From positions 2,294,001 through 2,358,000 of the forward strand of contig OZ244822.1 of the NCBI GenBank assembly GCA_965220345.1: a stretch of 64,000 nt of DNA, read 5' to 3'. Each line of letters opens with the position of its first letter. The first letter of the stretch is position 1. The notes beneath the pieces were generated by a model. The model saw only the letters and a program-made list of their open reading frames with translations, had not been told where the DNA came from and ran no database searches. The stretch is from Aldehydirespirator sp965220345. GTDB taxonomy: Bacteria > Actinomycetota > Acidimicrobiia > Acidimicrobiales > Aldehydirespiratoraceae. This document shows positions 7,968 to 15,903 of this stretch, piece after piece. Both the position numbers and the translations under genes were made by a program.

Positions 7968-8531
7968 TTATTTAGATGCTGCGATCAGCTTGGTGACGTG
8001 ATCACCGACTCTTACTGTTCCTGAGCGTAGTATCCGTGTGTTGATGCCTCGGAGGCGTAACTTCATGCCTTCTTCGGAGTTAACCCAACGCATCGCGTCC
8101 AGACCGAAACGGCGAGTGAACTTGGCGCAGCCTGTATGAGGTTTAGCGGTCACTTCCAGCAGCGTCTCCCCCACCGCTAGCTGGGTTCCTGCTGGCAGGT
8201 TCTCGGCGCTTACATCTAAATCCACGTAAAGCTGGTCTCCTGCTAGCGGCCAGCGCCCGATATCGCCAGCTATGGCTTCCAGCACACGCGAGTTCATTAC
8301 TGTCACCTGCGCCAGCGGGTTAGCTTCCCCGTTGACACGCGATGAACTGCCACGCGTTAGCCAGTTGTCGCCTACTAGACCTTTCTCACTGTCAAAGCGG
8401 CCTTCGATAAGAGTTTTGCGTTCTTCTCTGCGAGGACGACACACGATCAGTTTGACTTCACCATCGTTGCTGGGTGCTTCACGAATATGTGCCAGCGAAG
8501 CTTTCAACTCTTGTGTGCTGCGATGCGTCAT
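7968..8531 (-). CDS. MOSC domain protein
   Basis: A 187-residue stand-alone MOSC domain (molybdenum cofactor sulfurase C-terminal type). The key cysteine is in K-P-H-T-G-C-A-K-F, the sequence expected around the cofactor-handling Cys, followed by R-F-G-x-D-A and the closing R-x-R-G-x-N motif. Such proteins bind or transfer molybdenum cofactor or sulfur; the exact substrate is not deducible. It starts 19 bases after the antiporter stop and so may be the third gene of a khtT-khtU-MOSC transcription unit, a link with no obvious biochemical logic. Confidence 0.85.
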   Translation of the reverse strand: MTHRSTQELKASLAHIREAPSNDGEVKLIVCRPRREERKTLIEGRFDSEKGLVGDNWLTRGSSSRVNGEANPLAQVTVMNSRVLEAIAGDIGRWPLAGDQLYVDLDVSAENLPAGTQLAVGETLLEVTAKPHTGCAKFTRRFGLDAMRWVNSEEGMKLRLRGINTRILRSGTVRVGDHVTKLIAASK

Positions 8532-8550
8532 AGCTTGTGAGACTAGAGCT

Positions 8551-9723
8551 TCAAGCTCTCGTTTTGCGTGAACGTCTTTTTTGCACAGCGAAAGTTGCTG
8601 TGTCAGCGAACTGATACATCAAGGCACCAACAAGAGTCAGAAAGATTACGTATGCGGCGGTCAGAGCCCCAAGGTTGCTTTCTCGTCCGACACCGAGCTC
8701 GGCAATCACCACCGAGAATTCGCTGTGCGCTACCAGTGCAGCACCAGCACGAACTTTGCCGGGTGTGCCGATGTCGGCTCGTGCGGCTGCTATCCAGCCG
8801 GTAGCGAGTTTGGTTATTACGCAGATCGCAGCAATCACAGCCGCAACAGCGGCCACGTCTGGGATCAGTCTCACATCCACTTGCAAACCAAAGAACACGA
8901 AGAACACTGCTGCGAACAGGTTTCGCAGCGGCAGCAGCAAGTCTCGGGCATGAGCCACAATGTCACCCGACAGCGCCACTCCAACAATGAAGGCACCGAC
9001 CGCTGTTGACAGGTTGATGCGGTCAGCGATGCCAGCTATTAGCAGCGTTACCCCAAGCAGTGTCAAAAGCAGCGCTTCGCTGGAATGACTCAAAGCAAAA
9101 TCGCTGAGACGATCCCCTAACAGATACGCCACCACCAGCGTCAAAAGCACAGCAGTCAAAGAAACTGCCACAGCAATAGTTGTGCTTAATGCTGAACCGC
9201 CGAGCAGAACACCGGTAACAATCGGTAGATACAACACCATGGCTAGGTCCTCGATGACGAGCACGCTCAACACGACCGGTGTTTCGTGGTTGCCTAGTCG
9301 TTCAAGGTCGGCTAACAGCTTGGCGACAATGCCCGACGACGAACTGTAGGTGACTCCACCGAGCAGCACTGCCACTATCGGATCGAAACCCAGCAAGAAA
9401 CCTGCGATTAGACCCGGCGCAAAGTTCAGCACCAAATCCACGATTCCGGCCAGGGTGGAGCGTCGCATGTTGACTACGAGTTCTTGGGGTGAGAACTCAA
9501 GTCCTAGCATCAGCAGCATCAGGATCAAGCCGATCTCGGCTCCTGCTTCAATGAAGTCGGTGGAGGCTGGCAGTTCAAGCAGTCCACCGTCGCCGAGAGC
9601 GAGCCCTACCAGCAGATAAAACGGCAGGGCGGGTATTCCGACTCGTCTGGCGAGGCGTGCCACTATCGCCAAGCCAAGCACAACAGCGCCAAGCTCAATT
9701 ATTAGCAGGTCACCCTCAGACAT
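8551..9723 (-). CDS. CPA2-family K+/H+ antiporter (KhtU-like)
   Basis: A 390-residue integral membrane protein of the monovalent cation:proton antiporter-2 family. About eleven to twelve hydrophobic helices are visible, with L-L-L-M-L-G-L-E-F-S near residue 75 and the helix containing G-V-T-Y-S-S-S-S-G-I-V-A-K-L. It lacks a fused TrkA-N domain; the regulatory subunit is instead the separate gene upstream at 9838-10356, the arrangement of Bacillus KhtTU. The likely role is K+ efflux in exchange for H+ at the cytoplasmic membrane. Ion specificity is inferred from family and partner. Confidence 0.85.
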   Translation of the reverse strand: MSEGDLLIIELGAVVLGLAIVARLARRVGIPALPFYLLVGLALGDGGLLELPASTDFIEAGAEIGLILMLLMLGLEFSPQELVVNMRRSTLAGIVDLVLNFAPGLIAGFLLGFDPIVAVLLGGVTYSSSSGIVAKLLADLERLGNHETPVVLSVLVIEDLAMVLYLPIVTGVLLGGSALSTTIAVAVSLTAVLLTLVVAYLLGDRLSDFALSHSSEALLLTLLGVTLLIAGIADRINLSTAVGAFIVGVALSGDIVAHARDLLLPLRNLFAAVFFVFFGLQVDVRLIPDVAAVAAVIAAICVITKLATGWIAAARADIGTPGKVRAGAALVAHSEFSVVIAELGVGRESNLGALTAAYVIFLTLVGALMYQFADTATFAVQKRRSRKTRA

Positions 9724-9860
9724 AGGGTTCGCTAAGCCGGTTCAGATCAACAGCGGCTGGCAGGCGATTACACAAGCTGGCAAGCTGGAGGTTGGCAGGC
9801 TGGAGTTTGGCAGGCTGGCAGAAGTCATAGGTTTCGCTTAGCCGGATTGGGTCAACAGTT
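9722..9860. repeat. Imperfect direct repeats between antiporter subunit genes
   Basis: The start region of the antiporter gene (9722-9752, CATAGG-TTCGCT-AGCCGG-T...TCAACAG) is repeated with few changes at 9828-9858, which covers the end of the upstream subunit gene. Between them, 9755-9826 consists of GGCAGGCTGGAG-like units repeated about five times. The spacer has probably grown by duplication. No function is apparent. Confidence 0.6.
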
Positions 9861-10356
9861 GAGTTGCGGCTTGAACAGCTGCGGGCATACCTACCACCAC
9901 GGCTGTGTTGCCAGGTTCGAGCCGGTCACTTCCGCCTGGGATAGGAATCGACCGAGCACCACAAAGCAGTGCTACTACCCCGGCACCAGTGCGTGTGCGC
10001 AGCGAAGCCTCAGCCAGAGTCATTCCGGCTAGCGCGCAGTCGCTGCTGATCTCGATCCATGAGATTTCGAGATCGCCGAGGCGATGCAAAGCTTCGTCTA
10101 GATGCTCTAACACTTCGCTGCCGCCCAGGATTTCGCCGAGGGTGTGAGCTTCGTCTTCGGTCAGCCCGACACTTTCGCTGGCACGATCTGCTTCTTTGGC
10201 ATCGTAAACGATCAGATCACGCCGTCCCGACTGATGCACCACCACCCCAACAGCACGATCAGAGTTAGTTTGCAGCTCGAAACGAACCCCCACACCGGGA
10301 AGATCCGTTTCAGTCACCTTGCGCACAGACAACTCCCTGCATGGCCAGAACTCCAC
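9838..10356 (-). CDS. Regulatory subunit of K+/H+ antiporter (KhtT-like, TrkA-C domain)
   Basis: A 172-residue soluble protein. The first 60 residues match the KhtT N-terminal domain (E-T-D-L-P-G-V-G-V-R-F-E, then R-R-D-L-I-V-Y-D). The last 80 form a TrkA-C/RCK-C domain ending in R-L-E-P-G-N-T-A-V-V-V-G. KhtT gates the KhtU channel-like antiporter in response to nucleotide second messengers such as c-di-AMP; that response is known from Bacillus and is not shown here. It lies upstream of the antiporter gene on the same strand, separated by 114 bases of repeats. A GTG ten codons in is an alternative start. Confidence 0.8.
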   Translation of the reverse strand: MEFWPCRELSVRKVTETDLPGVGVRFELQTNSDRAVGVVVHQSGRRDLIVYDAKEADRASESVGLTEDEAHTLGEILGGSEVLEHLDEALHRLGDLEISWIEISSDCALAGMTLAEASLRTRTGAGVVALLCGARSIPIPGGSDRLEPGNTAVVVGMPAAVQAATQLLTQSG

Positions 10357-10391
10357 TCACTCTAACTCGCAGCGACAACTAGCAAACCGGC

Positions 10392-10418
10392 AGATTTCTG
10401 CAGCTACAATAGAAATCT
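10392..10418. promoter_or_regulatory. Inverted repeat upstream of the AbiL-like genes
   Basis: AGATTTCT at 10392-10399 and its exact complement AGAAATCT at 10411-10418 form an 8-base inverted repeat with an 11-base spacer. It lies in the 136-base divergent gap between the KhtT-like gene and the ATPase gene. A dimeric regulator site is plausible; an mRNA hairpin is the alternative. Confidence 0.4.
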
Positions 10419-10492
10419 CGCAGAAGTCGAACATTAGCTATGCTCTAGATGCATAATTTTCACACACAATTTCGGATACCAATGAGGTGATT

Positions 10493-11788
10493 ATGCTTCT
10501 CCGCTTTGAGGTAGGGAATCATCGGTCCATTTTTGAGCCGGTCGAATTGTCGATGCTAGCAATGGATAGGGATCGTATCGCTGCTCGCCAGATCAGTAAT
10601 GGGAGCGCTCTTCATGTCCTTACCGTCGCCAGCCTCTACGGGGCGAACGGCTCGGGTAAGACCAACCTGATTGATGCGCTGTCATGGCTGTCACATGCGG
10701 TGCGTATGTCTTTGCGCTCGTGGGAGGAGGAGATTCCGGTTGACCCGTTCAGTTTTTCGCCTGAAGAACCAAAGCCAACCACTCTCGGGGTGGAGTTGCT
10801 TTTAGGTCATGTTCGCTACCGATACGAGTTGCAGGTGGAGCGGTCCCGGGTCGCGTTCGAGGCGCTTTACAGCTATCCGCAGCAGCGTCGCCGAGCACTA
10901 TTTGAGCGTGAGGGCGATGACTTGACCTTCAGGCGCGGTACCCGCTTCACTGGTGGTGGGCGAGAGTTGATCACACCGACGACGCTGGTCTTATCGGTTG
11001 CGCGTCGCCTGACCGACGAGATCAACCACATCGCACGCTGGTTATGCGATATTCGCTTCGCTGGCCATTGGCCTCGGGCGTTGTATCCGGCTGCAATTAG
11101 GATGTTGCGTCCTGGACGCCAGTGGATGCACGATTGGAGCGACCGCCTACTCACTGTGTTTGATGAGTCGCCTTCGCATGAGCGCAACATCAGTGAAGAT
11201 GCGGAGTTTGTTAACCATCTGCAACGCGATCGCGCCCTGTCTATGTTGAAGTTCGCCGACCTAGGAGTCCAAGGTGTCGAAATTGTGGACGATCCACTTG
11301 GCAGCGGCCCGCGTGAGCGCAGGTTGAGGCTTTTGCATGATATATCTGGAGCCGCACATCCCCTAGAACTTGGCGACGAGTCCGATGGTACTTTGGGCTG
11401 GCTCAGCCTGATACCTGAGTTGCTTTTGGTTCTTGATGAGGGTGGCCTCATCGTGGTCGACGAGTTAGATGCAAGTCTTCATCCAGTGATTTCAGGCAAG
11501 CTTGTTGAGCTATTTCAAGATCCTTCAACTAACCCACATGGGGCTCAAATCATTTTCAGCACCCACGACACTAGCCTGCTGCGCCATTTGAATCGTGACG
11601 AGGTGTGGCTCACAAGCAAACAGCACGACGGCAGCACAGAATTGACACCGTTATCGGATTATCGAGGCACAAACGTTCGCCGGTCCACGAATCTTGAGCG
11701 CGGCTACCTCGAAGGACGCTTCGGCGGCATACCGGTGGTCAACGAGTTCTTAGTGCGCGAAGCTATGGCTGACACTCATAGCGTCTGA
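10493..11788 (+). CDS. AbiLi/RloA-like ATPase
   Basis: A 431-residue AAA_15/AAA_21-type ATPase. Walker A is L-Y-G-A-N-G-S-G-K-T-N at about residue 50. The signature-like D-E-S-D-G-T-L is followed by Walker B G-G-L-I-V-V-D-E-L-D-A-S-L-H-P and the S-T-H-D-T-S-L-L switch. The ATG at 10493 is preferred because GAGG lies 5 bases upstream; a GTG at 10487 is in frame. The RloB-like TOPRIM gene starts 2 bases after its stop. The pair matches the AbiL abortive-infection architecture (ATPase plus RloB-type nuclease), in which phage infection activates a toxic nuclease. The defence role is inferred from that architecture. Confidence 0.85.
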   Translation: MLLRFEVGNHRSIFEPVELSMLAMDRDRIAARQISNGSALHVLTVASLYGANGSGKTNLIDALSWLSHAVRMSLRSWEEEIPVDPFSFSPEEPKPTTLGVELLLGHVRYRYELQVERSRVAFEALYSYPQQRRRALFEREGDDLTFRRGTRFTGGGRELITPTTLVLSVARRLTDEINHIARWLCDIRFAGHWPRALYPAAIRMLRPGRQWMHDWSDRLLTVFDESPSHERNISEDAEFVNHLQRDRALSMLKFADLGVQGVEIVDDPLGSGPRERRLRLLHDISGAAHPLELGDESDGTLGWLSLIPELLLVLDEGGLIVVDELDASLHPVISGKLVELFQDPSTNPHGAQIIFSTHDTSLLRHLNRDEVWLTSKQHDGSTELTPLSDYRGTNVRRSTNLERGYLEGRFGGIPVVNEFLVREAMADTHSV

Positions 11789-11790
11789 AC

Positions 11791-12432
11791 ATGTCTCGCC
11801 ACCGCAAAGGTGAGAGTCCACTGCGCCGGCGTGCGCCAAGGATTGATCAGCGCTCCCGCTTCGTGATTATTTGTGAGGGCTCGCTGGCCGAGCCCCATTA
11901 TCTCAAAACATTCGCTCGTCTCCCGAGCGTTCGAGCTGTGGCGACACTGGATGTACGAGGGCTGGGTTTCGAGCCTCGCAGGCTGGTCGAAGAGGCAAGG
12001 GATTTAGCGCGCCGAGAACGTCTTCAGAGTTCAGGTTCAACACAGTATTGGTGCGTGTTTGATGTAGAGGCACCCCAGCAACATCATCGGTTGCTTGAGG
12101 CAGTTCAGATGGCTCGTGATAATGGCATCCATGTCGCGGTCTCAAATCCGTGCTTCGAGCTATGGCTGCTGCTTCACTACATTGACTATGAGAGTTGGCT
12201 TGACAATGGCGCATGTTGCGCTCTCCGGCACGAACAGGATGGCTCTCAAGGCAAGAGCCTTGACGGCAACGCGTACATGCAGCGGTTACCCGAGGCCATG
12301 CAGCGTTCAAGACGGTTGGACCTGCTACATCAACACGCAGGAAGAGGGTTTCCTGACAACAACCCCTCCTCGGGGATGCATCGTCTTTTGGAAGCAATCA
12401 ACCCGAGTTTGAGTGACGACGCGGATTCATGA
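11791..12432 (+). CDS. RloB/AbiLii-like TOPRIM-fold protein
   Basis: A 213-residue RloB-family protein (PF13707 type). It begins with a basic R-R-x-x-R-x-x-x-x-R segment, then F-V-I-I-C-E-G-S-x-A-E-P-H-Y containing the TOPRIM-like glutamate. The acidic F-D-V-E follows near residue 90, and then the diagnostic S-N-P-C-F-E-L-W-L-L-L-H-Y motif. The family is thought to cut nucleic acid; here it is the probable effector of the ATPase encoded immediately upstream. Its last 35 bases overlap, on the opposite strand, a fragment of another gene. Confidence 0.85.
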   Translation: MSRHRKGESPLRRRAPRIDQRSRFVIICEGSLAEPHYLKTFARLPSVRAVATLDVRGLGFEPRRLVEEARDLARRERLQSSGSTQYWCVFDVEAPQQHHRLLEAVQMARDNGIHVAVSNPCFELWLLLHYIDYESWLDNGACCALRHEQDGSQGKSLDGNAYMQRLPEAMQRSRRLDLLHQHAGRGFPDNNPSSGMHRLLEAINPSLSDDADS

Positions 12433-12670
12433 CCCGATCAGCGTTCTGCTCTCTCGCATAGACATCGGATTCTGAGCTTTCCAGCGCAGCTGCCAAGCGT
12501 TGCGTGGCTTTCCACACTGTCAACCGTTCGCATTGTGTCGGATCCCAGCCTTCGGATAGTTCGCTGCTTTCATACAAACGGAATTTTTTGTCGCGGTCTC
12601 CGCTGCTGCTGGTCGTAGCGGTCACGCCGACGTGTCCGAACGTATCGAAGAAATTCTCAAAACAGAGGTT
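12398..12670 (-). pseudogene. Fragment resembling a DUF1156-type protein
   Basis: A minus-strand frame open from 12670 to 12398 has no ATG near its 5' end. It contains D-R-D-K-K-F-R-L-Y-E, W-D-P, and then E-R-L-T-V-W-K-A-T-Q-R-L. The last motif recalls the L-T-V-W-E-A-T-Q segment of large DUF1156 proteins (DNA methylase-linked defence genes); this is from memory and not verified. The fragment stops inside the 3' end of the RloB-like gene. It is best read as a leftover of a larger defence gene replaced by recombination. Confidence 0.35.
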
Positions 12671-12685
12671 TTAGCATCGCTCTGA

Positions 12686-13030
12686 TCATGCAGGTCTGAC
12701 TTCGGCTGAAAGAATAATTAGACAATTGTGGTCGGTGATCTTCTCACGGATGGTGCCAAAATGCTTGAGCACCCGCTGTTTAGCTTTAAGCGGATGCTCG
12801 GTCGCAACAGTGATCAGTGCTACACCCGCTTGCTCGGCTACCTTGCGGAGGTCAGGCTGCTCCAGAGAGTCACGGCCCAGCAAAATCAATGCCCGGCAGC
12901 CCCTCTCTGATGCAATCTTTACCAGTTCCCGGTCATCTACATCGTTACCGTCCCAGCGCAGCAACTCACATTGCGCTGGTGCCTCAAGGGAAAGGCTCTT
13001 TGGTAGCACTGCGTCATATAGCAGCCGCAC
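12686..13030 (-). CDS. DUF5615/Mut7-C-like PIN-fold toxin candidate
   Basis: A 114-residue protein with M-R-L-L-Y-D-A-V-L-P at the start, an internal R-A-L-I-L-L-G-R-D-S-L and a C-terminal I-I-L-S-A-E-V-R. This layout resembles the DUF5615 PIN-like toxins (VapC45 type), although the first acidic position and the central T-x-D-x-D-F motif are weakly conserved (G-R-D-S). It starts at a GTG 2 bases after the stop of the DUF433-containing gene, the usual antitoxin-toxin order. RNase activity is inference. Confidence 0.6.
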   Translation of the reverse strand: MRLLYDAVLPKSLSLEAPAQCELLRWDGNDVDDRELVKIASERGCRALILLGRDSLEQPDLRKVAEQAGVALITVATEHPLKAKQRVLKHFGTIREKITDHNCLIILSAEVRPA

Positions 13031-13032
13031 GA

Positions 13033-14481
13033 TCAGCTGGCTTTCAGCAAACGTAAACCAACTTCAAGCGTGTCTTCAAAGGTAACCTCGGCAAGCTCTG
13101 GATAGGCCGCCTCAATCGCTTCGCGTCTGTGCGTAGCGTCTACGCTGGCCAATGCTTTGGCGCTTATACGATGCCCGTCAAGATATGGAGTGCCGTTTAG
13201 TGTGGTGGGATAGAGACGCGTGTTGTCACTAGCTTGAAGAAGGCCGACTACAGTTCCAGCATCGTAGTTAAAAGGACGGAATACGGCATCAATCTCGGTG
13301 ATGTTTAACTCAAGCGCACTCTGTCCTGTCACTGCGTTAACCCAGCCGGTTCCGTGGTTTACCAGCACATCGCCCTCTGATGTCGCTCCAAGTTGAACGG
13401 CCTTGGAGTCTCCTGCGAACCGTGCCAGAGCCGTGACCACCTTGCTGGACACTCGTCGAGTGGTCTGAGACTTCAGGTACTGCCATGTGCGTGCTGCCAC
13501 CACATCTCGAAAGTTCCAGCAACGAACACCAGAGAATTGCTGCGGCATTAGGAGCTTGCGCTTGTTCAGATTGTCCAGTACCGAAGTAGATGCTCCGGCC
13601 AGAAATGCAGCTTCGCGGGTCGGATAGATACCAGCGGTGAAGACATCAGGCTTCCAGACAACCGGCTTGACATCGCTGCCAGGCGCGTGAATATCAAGTT
13701 TCATCTTGCCATCGAATGCTGCGTTGATTCGACGTAAAAGGCTGTTGATGCCTTGATCGTTATGCGGTAGTTCTTCACAAATGATCCTGCGCTCCAGAAA
13801 CGCTGGGTATGCGCTCAGGACTCGGCTTCGAGTTTTTGGATGGCACACAAGAACCGTTTCAGCCCCAAACCAGAGAGGAACTTCACCGTGTTGTGCTAGC
13901 CGCCGCAACGAAGCACCAGCAGAATCCAGTTTCACTGATAAGCGCAAGGAGGCAAGCGCATCAAGTGTTGCGTCGATAACGACAACGGGTGCCAGTGCCT
14001 CCGGAGTGTGGGTACCGCGGTCACCAGGCCAACACTGGAGATATAGGCGTTTCTCGCTGGCCGTTGCGGGAACGACTTCAGGGTCAATCCTGATCCTGGC
14101 TGCACTATCTTTGGAGACGAAGTTGAGGACGCGTGTCCGTAAAGAGCCATTAACAGCCGGATTCCCGCAGAGGTTTGCGGCTTCAAGCAGTAACTCACGA
14201 TCTCCCAGTTCAATGGCCAAATCGGCGACAACAGCCGCCGCCTCGAAATAGTCCAATCGAGCCGCGAACTCGGCCGCTAGCCGAAGCCGCTCACGATCAT
14301 TTCGCAACAACGGCATCACACCGGCAAACGCTTCTGGTAGATGCTCAGCCTCCTCAACGCTGAGATGCTCAGTCAACCCAGACATCACCGAAGCTAACGG
14401 CTGAGACCACGGATCGGAGTTCCTCAACGCTCCAAAGACAGCCCCAAACAGACCTGGGGATGGCTGCACTACGGTCGCCAT
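13033..14481 (-). CDS. Oversized MerR-HTH/DUF433 antitoxin-like protein
   Basis: A 482-residue protein whose C-terminus has a DUF433 domain (L-Y-P-T-T-L-N-G-T-P-Y-L-D-G-H-R-I-S, then A-Y-P-E-L). A MerR-like helix-turn-helix precedes it (Y-P-T-R-E-A-A-F-L-A-G-A-S, then R-C-W-N-F-R-D-V-V). Those parts make up the usual 200-230-residue VapB45-type antitoxin. The N-terminal 230 residues are extra: helical repeats (L-R-L-A-A-E-F-A-A-R-L) then an alpha/beta region with V-V-V-I-D-A-T-L-D and E-T-V-L-V-C-H-P, which is suggestive of a degenerate PIN or nucleotide-binding fold. It overlaps the upstream gene by 13 bases and precedes the toxin-like gene by 2 bases. Confidence 0.65.
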   Translation of the reverse strand: MATVVQPSPGLFGAVFGALRNSDPWSQPLASVMSGLTEHLSVEEAEHLPEAFAGVMPLLRNDRERLRLAAEFAARLDYFEAAAVVADLAIELGDRELLLEAANLCGNPAVNGSLRTRVLNFVSKDSAARIRIDPEVVPATASEKRLYLQCWPGDRGTHTPEALAPVVVIDATLDALASLRLSVKLDSAGASLRRLAQHGEVPLWFGAETVLVCHPKTRSRVLSAYPAFLERRIICEELPHNDQGINSLLRRINAAFDGKMKLDIHAPGSDVKPVVWKPDVFTAGIYPTREAAFLAGASTSVLDNLNKRKLLMPQQFSGVRCWNFRDVVAARTWQYLKSQTTRRVSSKVVTALARFAGDSKAVQLGATSEGDVLVNHGTGWVNAVTGQSALELNITEIDAVFRPFNYDAGTVVGLLQASDNTRLYPTTLNGTPYLDGHRISAKALASVDATHRREAIEAAYPELAEVTFEDTLEVGLRLLKAS

Positions 14482-14933
14482 TGGAGACTCCCCAACGCAG
14501 AGAGAGGAACGTCCTCATCAATGCGCTCCCCCGGCACATCACCTGCTGCCCACTGCGTGAACCGCTTAGGAACTGCATCAATTCCGCGTGGCTCGCGCAC
14601 TTGCACCCCAGCAGCCAGTAGTTTGCTCACTGGAAAGACCATAACCAAATATGGGGGTCGCTGCTCGAACTGCAAAAGTTGCCGCATTCGTATGCCAGTC
14701 AAGCCAGCAAGATGATTTGCGGGAACCAGCCACGAATGCGGTGCCGGGACCAGCACCTCCCCGGATAGATGGCTTCGTGCGGTTCTCGCTGGATCTAGCT
14801 CTGCTTCGAGATGTTGACGATACTCAGTGTGGTTCCTGAACTGACCGCGTGTTTCTCTATTGACATGAAATCGCCAGAAAATTTCCACAGAGACACAACG
14901 GGCATAATCGCACTTAGGCGGCCACAGCGGCAA
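14469..14933 (-). CDS. Unknown protein at the head of the DUF433 module
   Basis: A 154-residue protein with no recognised family. It contains a basic Arg/His-rich first half and a compact second half (P-A-P-H-S-W-L-V-P-A-N-H-L, then R-P-P-Y-L-V-M-V-F-P-V). It overlaps the antitoxin-like gene by 13 bases, so the three genes probably form one unit. The only standard start is TTG at 14933, without a clear ribosome site. The frame stays open upstream to 15011 and its sequence there (L-T-R-L-E-D-I-C-Q-Q-V) looks coding, so the true 5' end may be further upstream or broken. Confidence 0.5.
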   Translation of the reverse strand: MPLWPPKCDYARCVSVEIFWRFHVNRETRGQFRNHTEYRQHLEAELDPARTARSHLSGEVLVPAPHSWLVPANHLAGLTGIRMRQLLQFEQRPPYLVMVFPVSKLLAAGVQVREPRGIDAVPKRFTQWAAGDVPGERIDEDVPLSALGSLQWRP

Positions 14934-14971
14934 GTCAGGAATGACCTGTTGACAAATGTCCTCAAGGCGTG

Positions 14972-15070
14972 TCAGAACGAGGTCAGGCTGCGACGTGTGC
15001 GTCGCGGTAATCTACGGTCGTCGGCAACCAATTGAATGAGGCTGCGAGCCTCAGCAACCGCATCTCTCAC
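14972..15070 (-). pseudogene. Possible frameshifted 5' end of the preceding gene
   Basis: A 32-codon minus-strand frame beginning at a GTG at 15070 reads V-R-D-A-V-A-E-A-R-S-L-I-Q-L-V-A-D-D, a plausible protein N-terminus, and ends at a TGA at 14972. The coding-looking frame of the gene at 14469-14933 is open from 15011, so the two could have been joined before a frameshift. A second tiny frame (15063-14983) starts at an ATG 9 bases after GGAG. Evidence is limited to coding appearance. Confidence 0.25.
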
Positions 15071-15139
15071 TTCTCCAGTATTGCCTCTCTAATCAATGGT
15101 GCCCTGCAATACGGCGGATAGTAGTGATTGTTTGGGTTG

Positions 15140-15541
15140 TTAGGTGCCTATGACGGTCAGACCTAGGGCACGGGCGGCTTGAGCTTGGCGAGTATCGAAG
15201 GTGAACAATTTGGTGGCTGCGCCGACTCGACGAGCCGATGCCAGATGTATTGCGTCCAGTGACCGGCATAGCGTGCGCTCGGCGATAATCGCCGCTTCGC
15301 GACAGATCACATCATCAAGGCTCAGCATGATAAACGCCTCCAGGTCCCTGTGCATCTGCTTGCGAGCCGATACGAAATCCTCAGCAGACAACAACCTGCT
15401 CAGATTGCGTCGCAGTTCCACATCAGTCAACCGTGAGGTCACCAGCACCGGGTCGCTAAGAAGTAACTCCTCGGCACGTTCTGAATCATGCTCAGCGACG
15501 TAGCGCTTCATTAGAGCACTGGTGTCTACATAAAGTGTCAC
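15140..15541 (-). CDS. vapC: VapC-family PIN-domain toxin
   Basis: A 133-residue type II toxin. The PIN acidic residues are visible: Asp in Y-V-D-T-S-A-L near residue 6, Glu in T-D-V-E-L near residue 41, Asp in S-L-D-A-I-H-L-A-S-A near residue 95, and Asp in F-T-F-D-T-R-Q near residue 115. These coordinate Mg2+ for endoribonuclease activity. Its start overlaps the stop of the Phd/VapB-like antitoxin by 4 bases, the classical coupled order. All catalytic positions are intact, so an active toxin is expected. Confidence 0.9.
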   Translation of the reverse strand: MTLYVDTSALMKRYVAEHDSERAEELLLSDPVLVTSRLTDVELRRNLSRLLSAEDFVSARKQMHRDLEAFIMLSLDDVICREAAIIAERTLCRSLDAIHLASARRVGAATKLFTFDTRQAQAARALGLTVIGT

Positions 15542-15810
15542 CTGCGATCCTCATCAAGCGCTTCGGTGCTGCTGCACGAAGCACTGAATCGCCTTGGGGA
15601 ATCAAGTCCGCTCCTGGTTGCAGGAGTCAACCAGCCCTCAGCGACACCTCGTTCGATCATAAGTTCGCCGTCAAGTGCTACTAGGCGCGCAACTGGACGG
15701 CCACGGTCGGTGACGACGAAGTCCTCGCCGTCTGATGCACGAGCGACGCACTCCGAGAGTTTGGCTTTCAACTCACGAATACCAACGACAGTCTGGTTTG
15801 AAGCATCCAT
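15538..15810 (-). CDS. vapB: Phd/YefM-type antitoxin (VapB partner)
   Basis: A 90-residue antitoxin with the Phd/YefM N-terminal DNA-binding fold: V-G-I-R-E-L-K-A-K-L-S-E-C-V near residue 9, then F-V-V-T-D-R-G-R-P-V-A-R-L-V. The C-terminal half (rich in Ser, Arg, Glu and Asp) would wrap the PIN toxin. It heads the operon, and toxin and antitoxin share a 4-base overlap. A perfect two-unit 15-base tandem repeat begins 54 bases upstream and is a candidate operator for autoregulation. Confidence 0.85.
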   Translation of the reverse strand: MDASNQTVVGIRELKAKLSECVARASDGEDFVVTDRGRPVARLVALDGELMIERGVAEGWLTPATRSGLDSPRRFSASCSSTEALDEDRR

Positions 15811-15863
15811 AGGGACACTTTAGCTCGGATGCGACCACTTAGATAGCAAAAAGACCACACATC

Positions 15864-15893
15864 TACAATACCCTCACTTACAATACCCTCACT
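15864..15893. repeat. 15-base tandem repeat upstream of vapBC
   Basis: TACAATACCCTCACT occurs twice head to tail with no mismatch (15864-15878 and 15879-15893). It lies upstream of the antitoxin start at 15810. An operator for the antitoxin is a reasonable guess. Confidence 0.5.
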
Positions 15894-15903
15894 GCATCCA
15901 CCA

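Noticed and set aside
11903..12397. 164-codon minus-strand frame
   Set aside because: It is antisense to the RloB-like gene, which has conserved motifs through this stretch.
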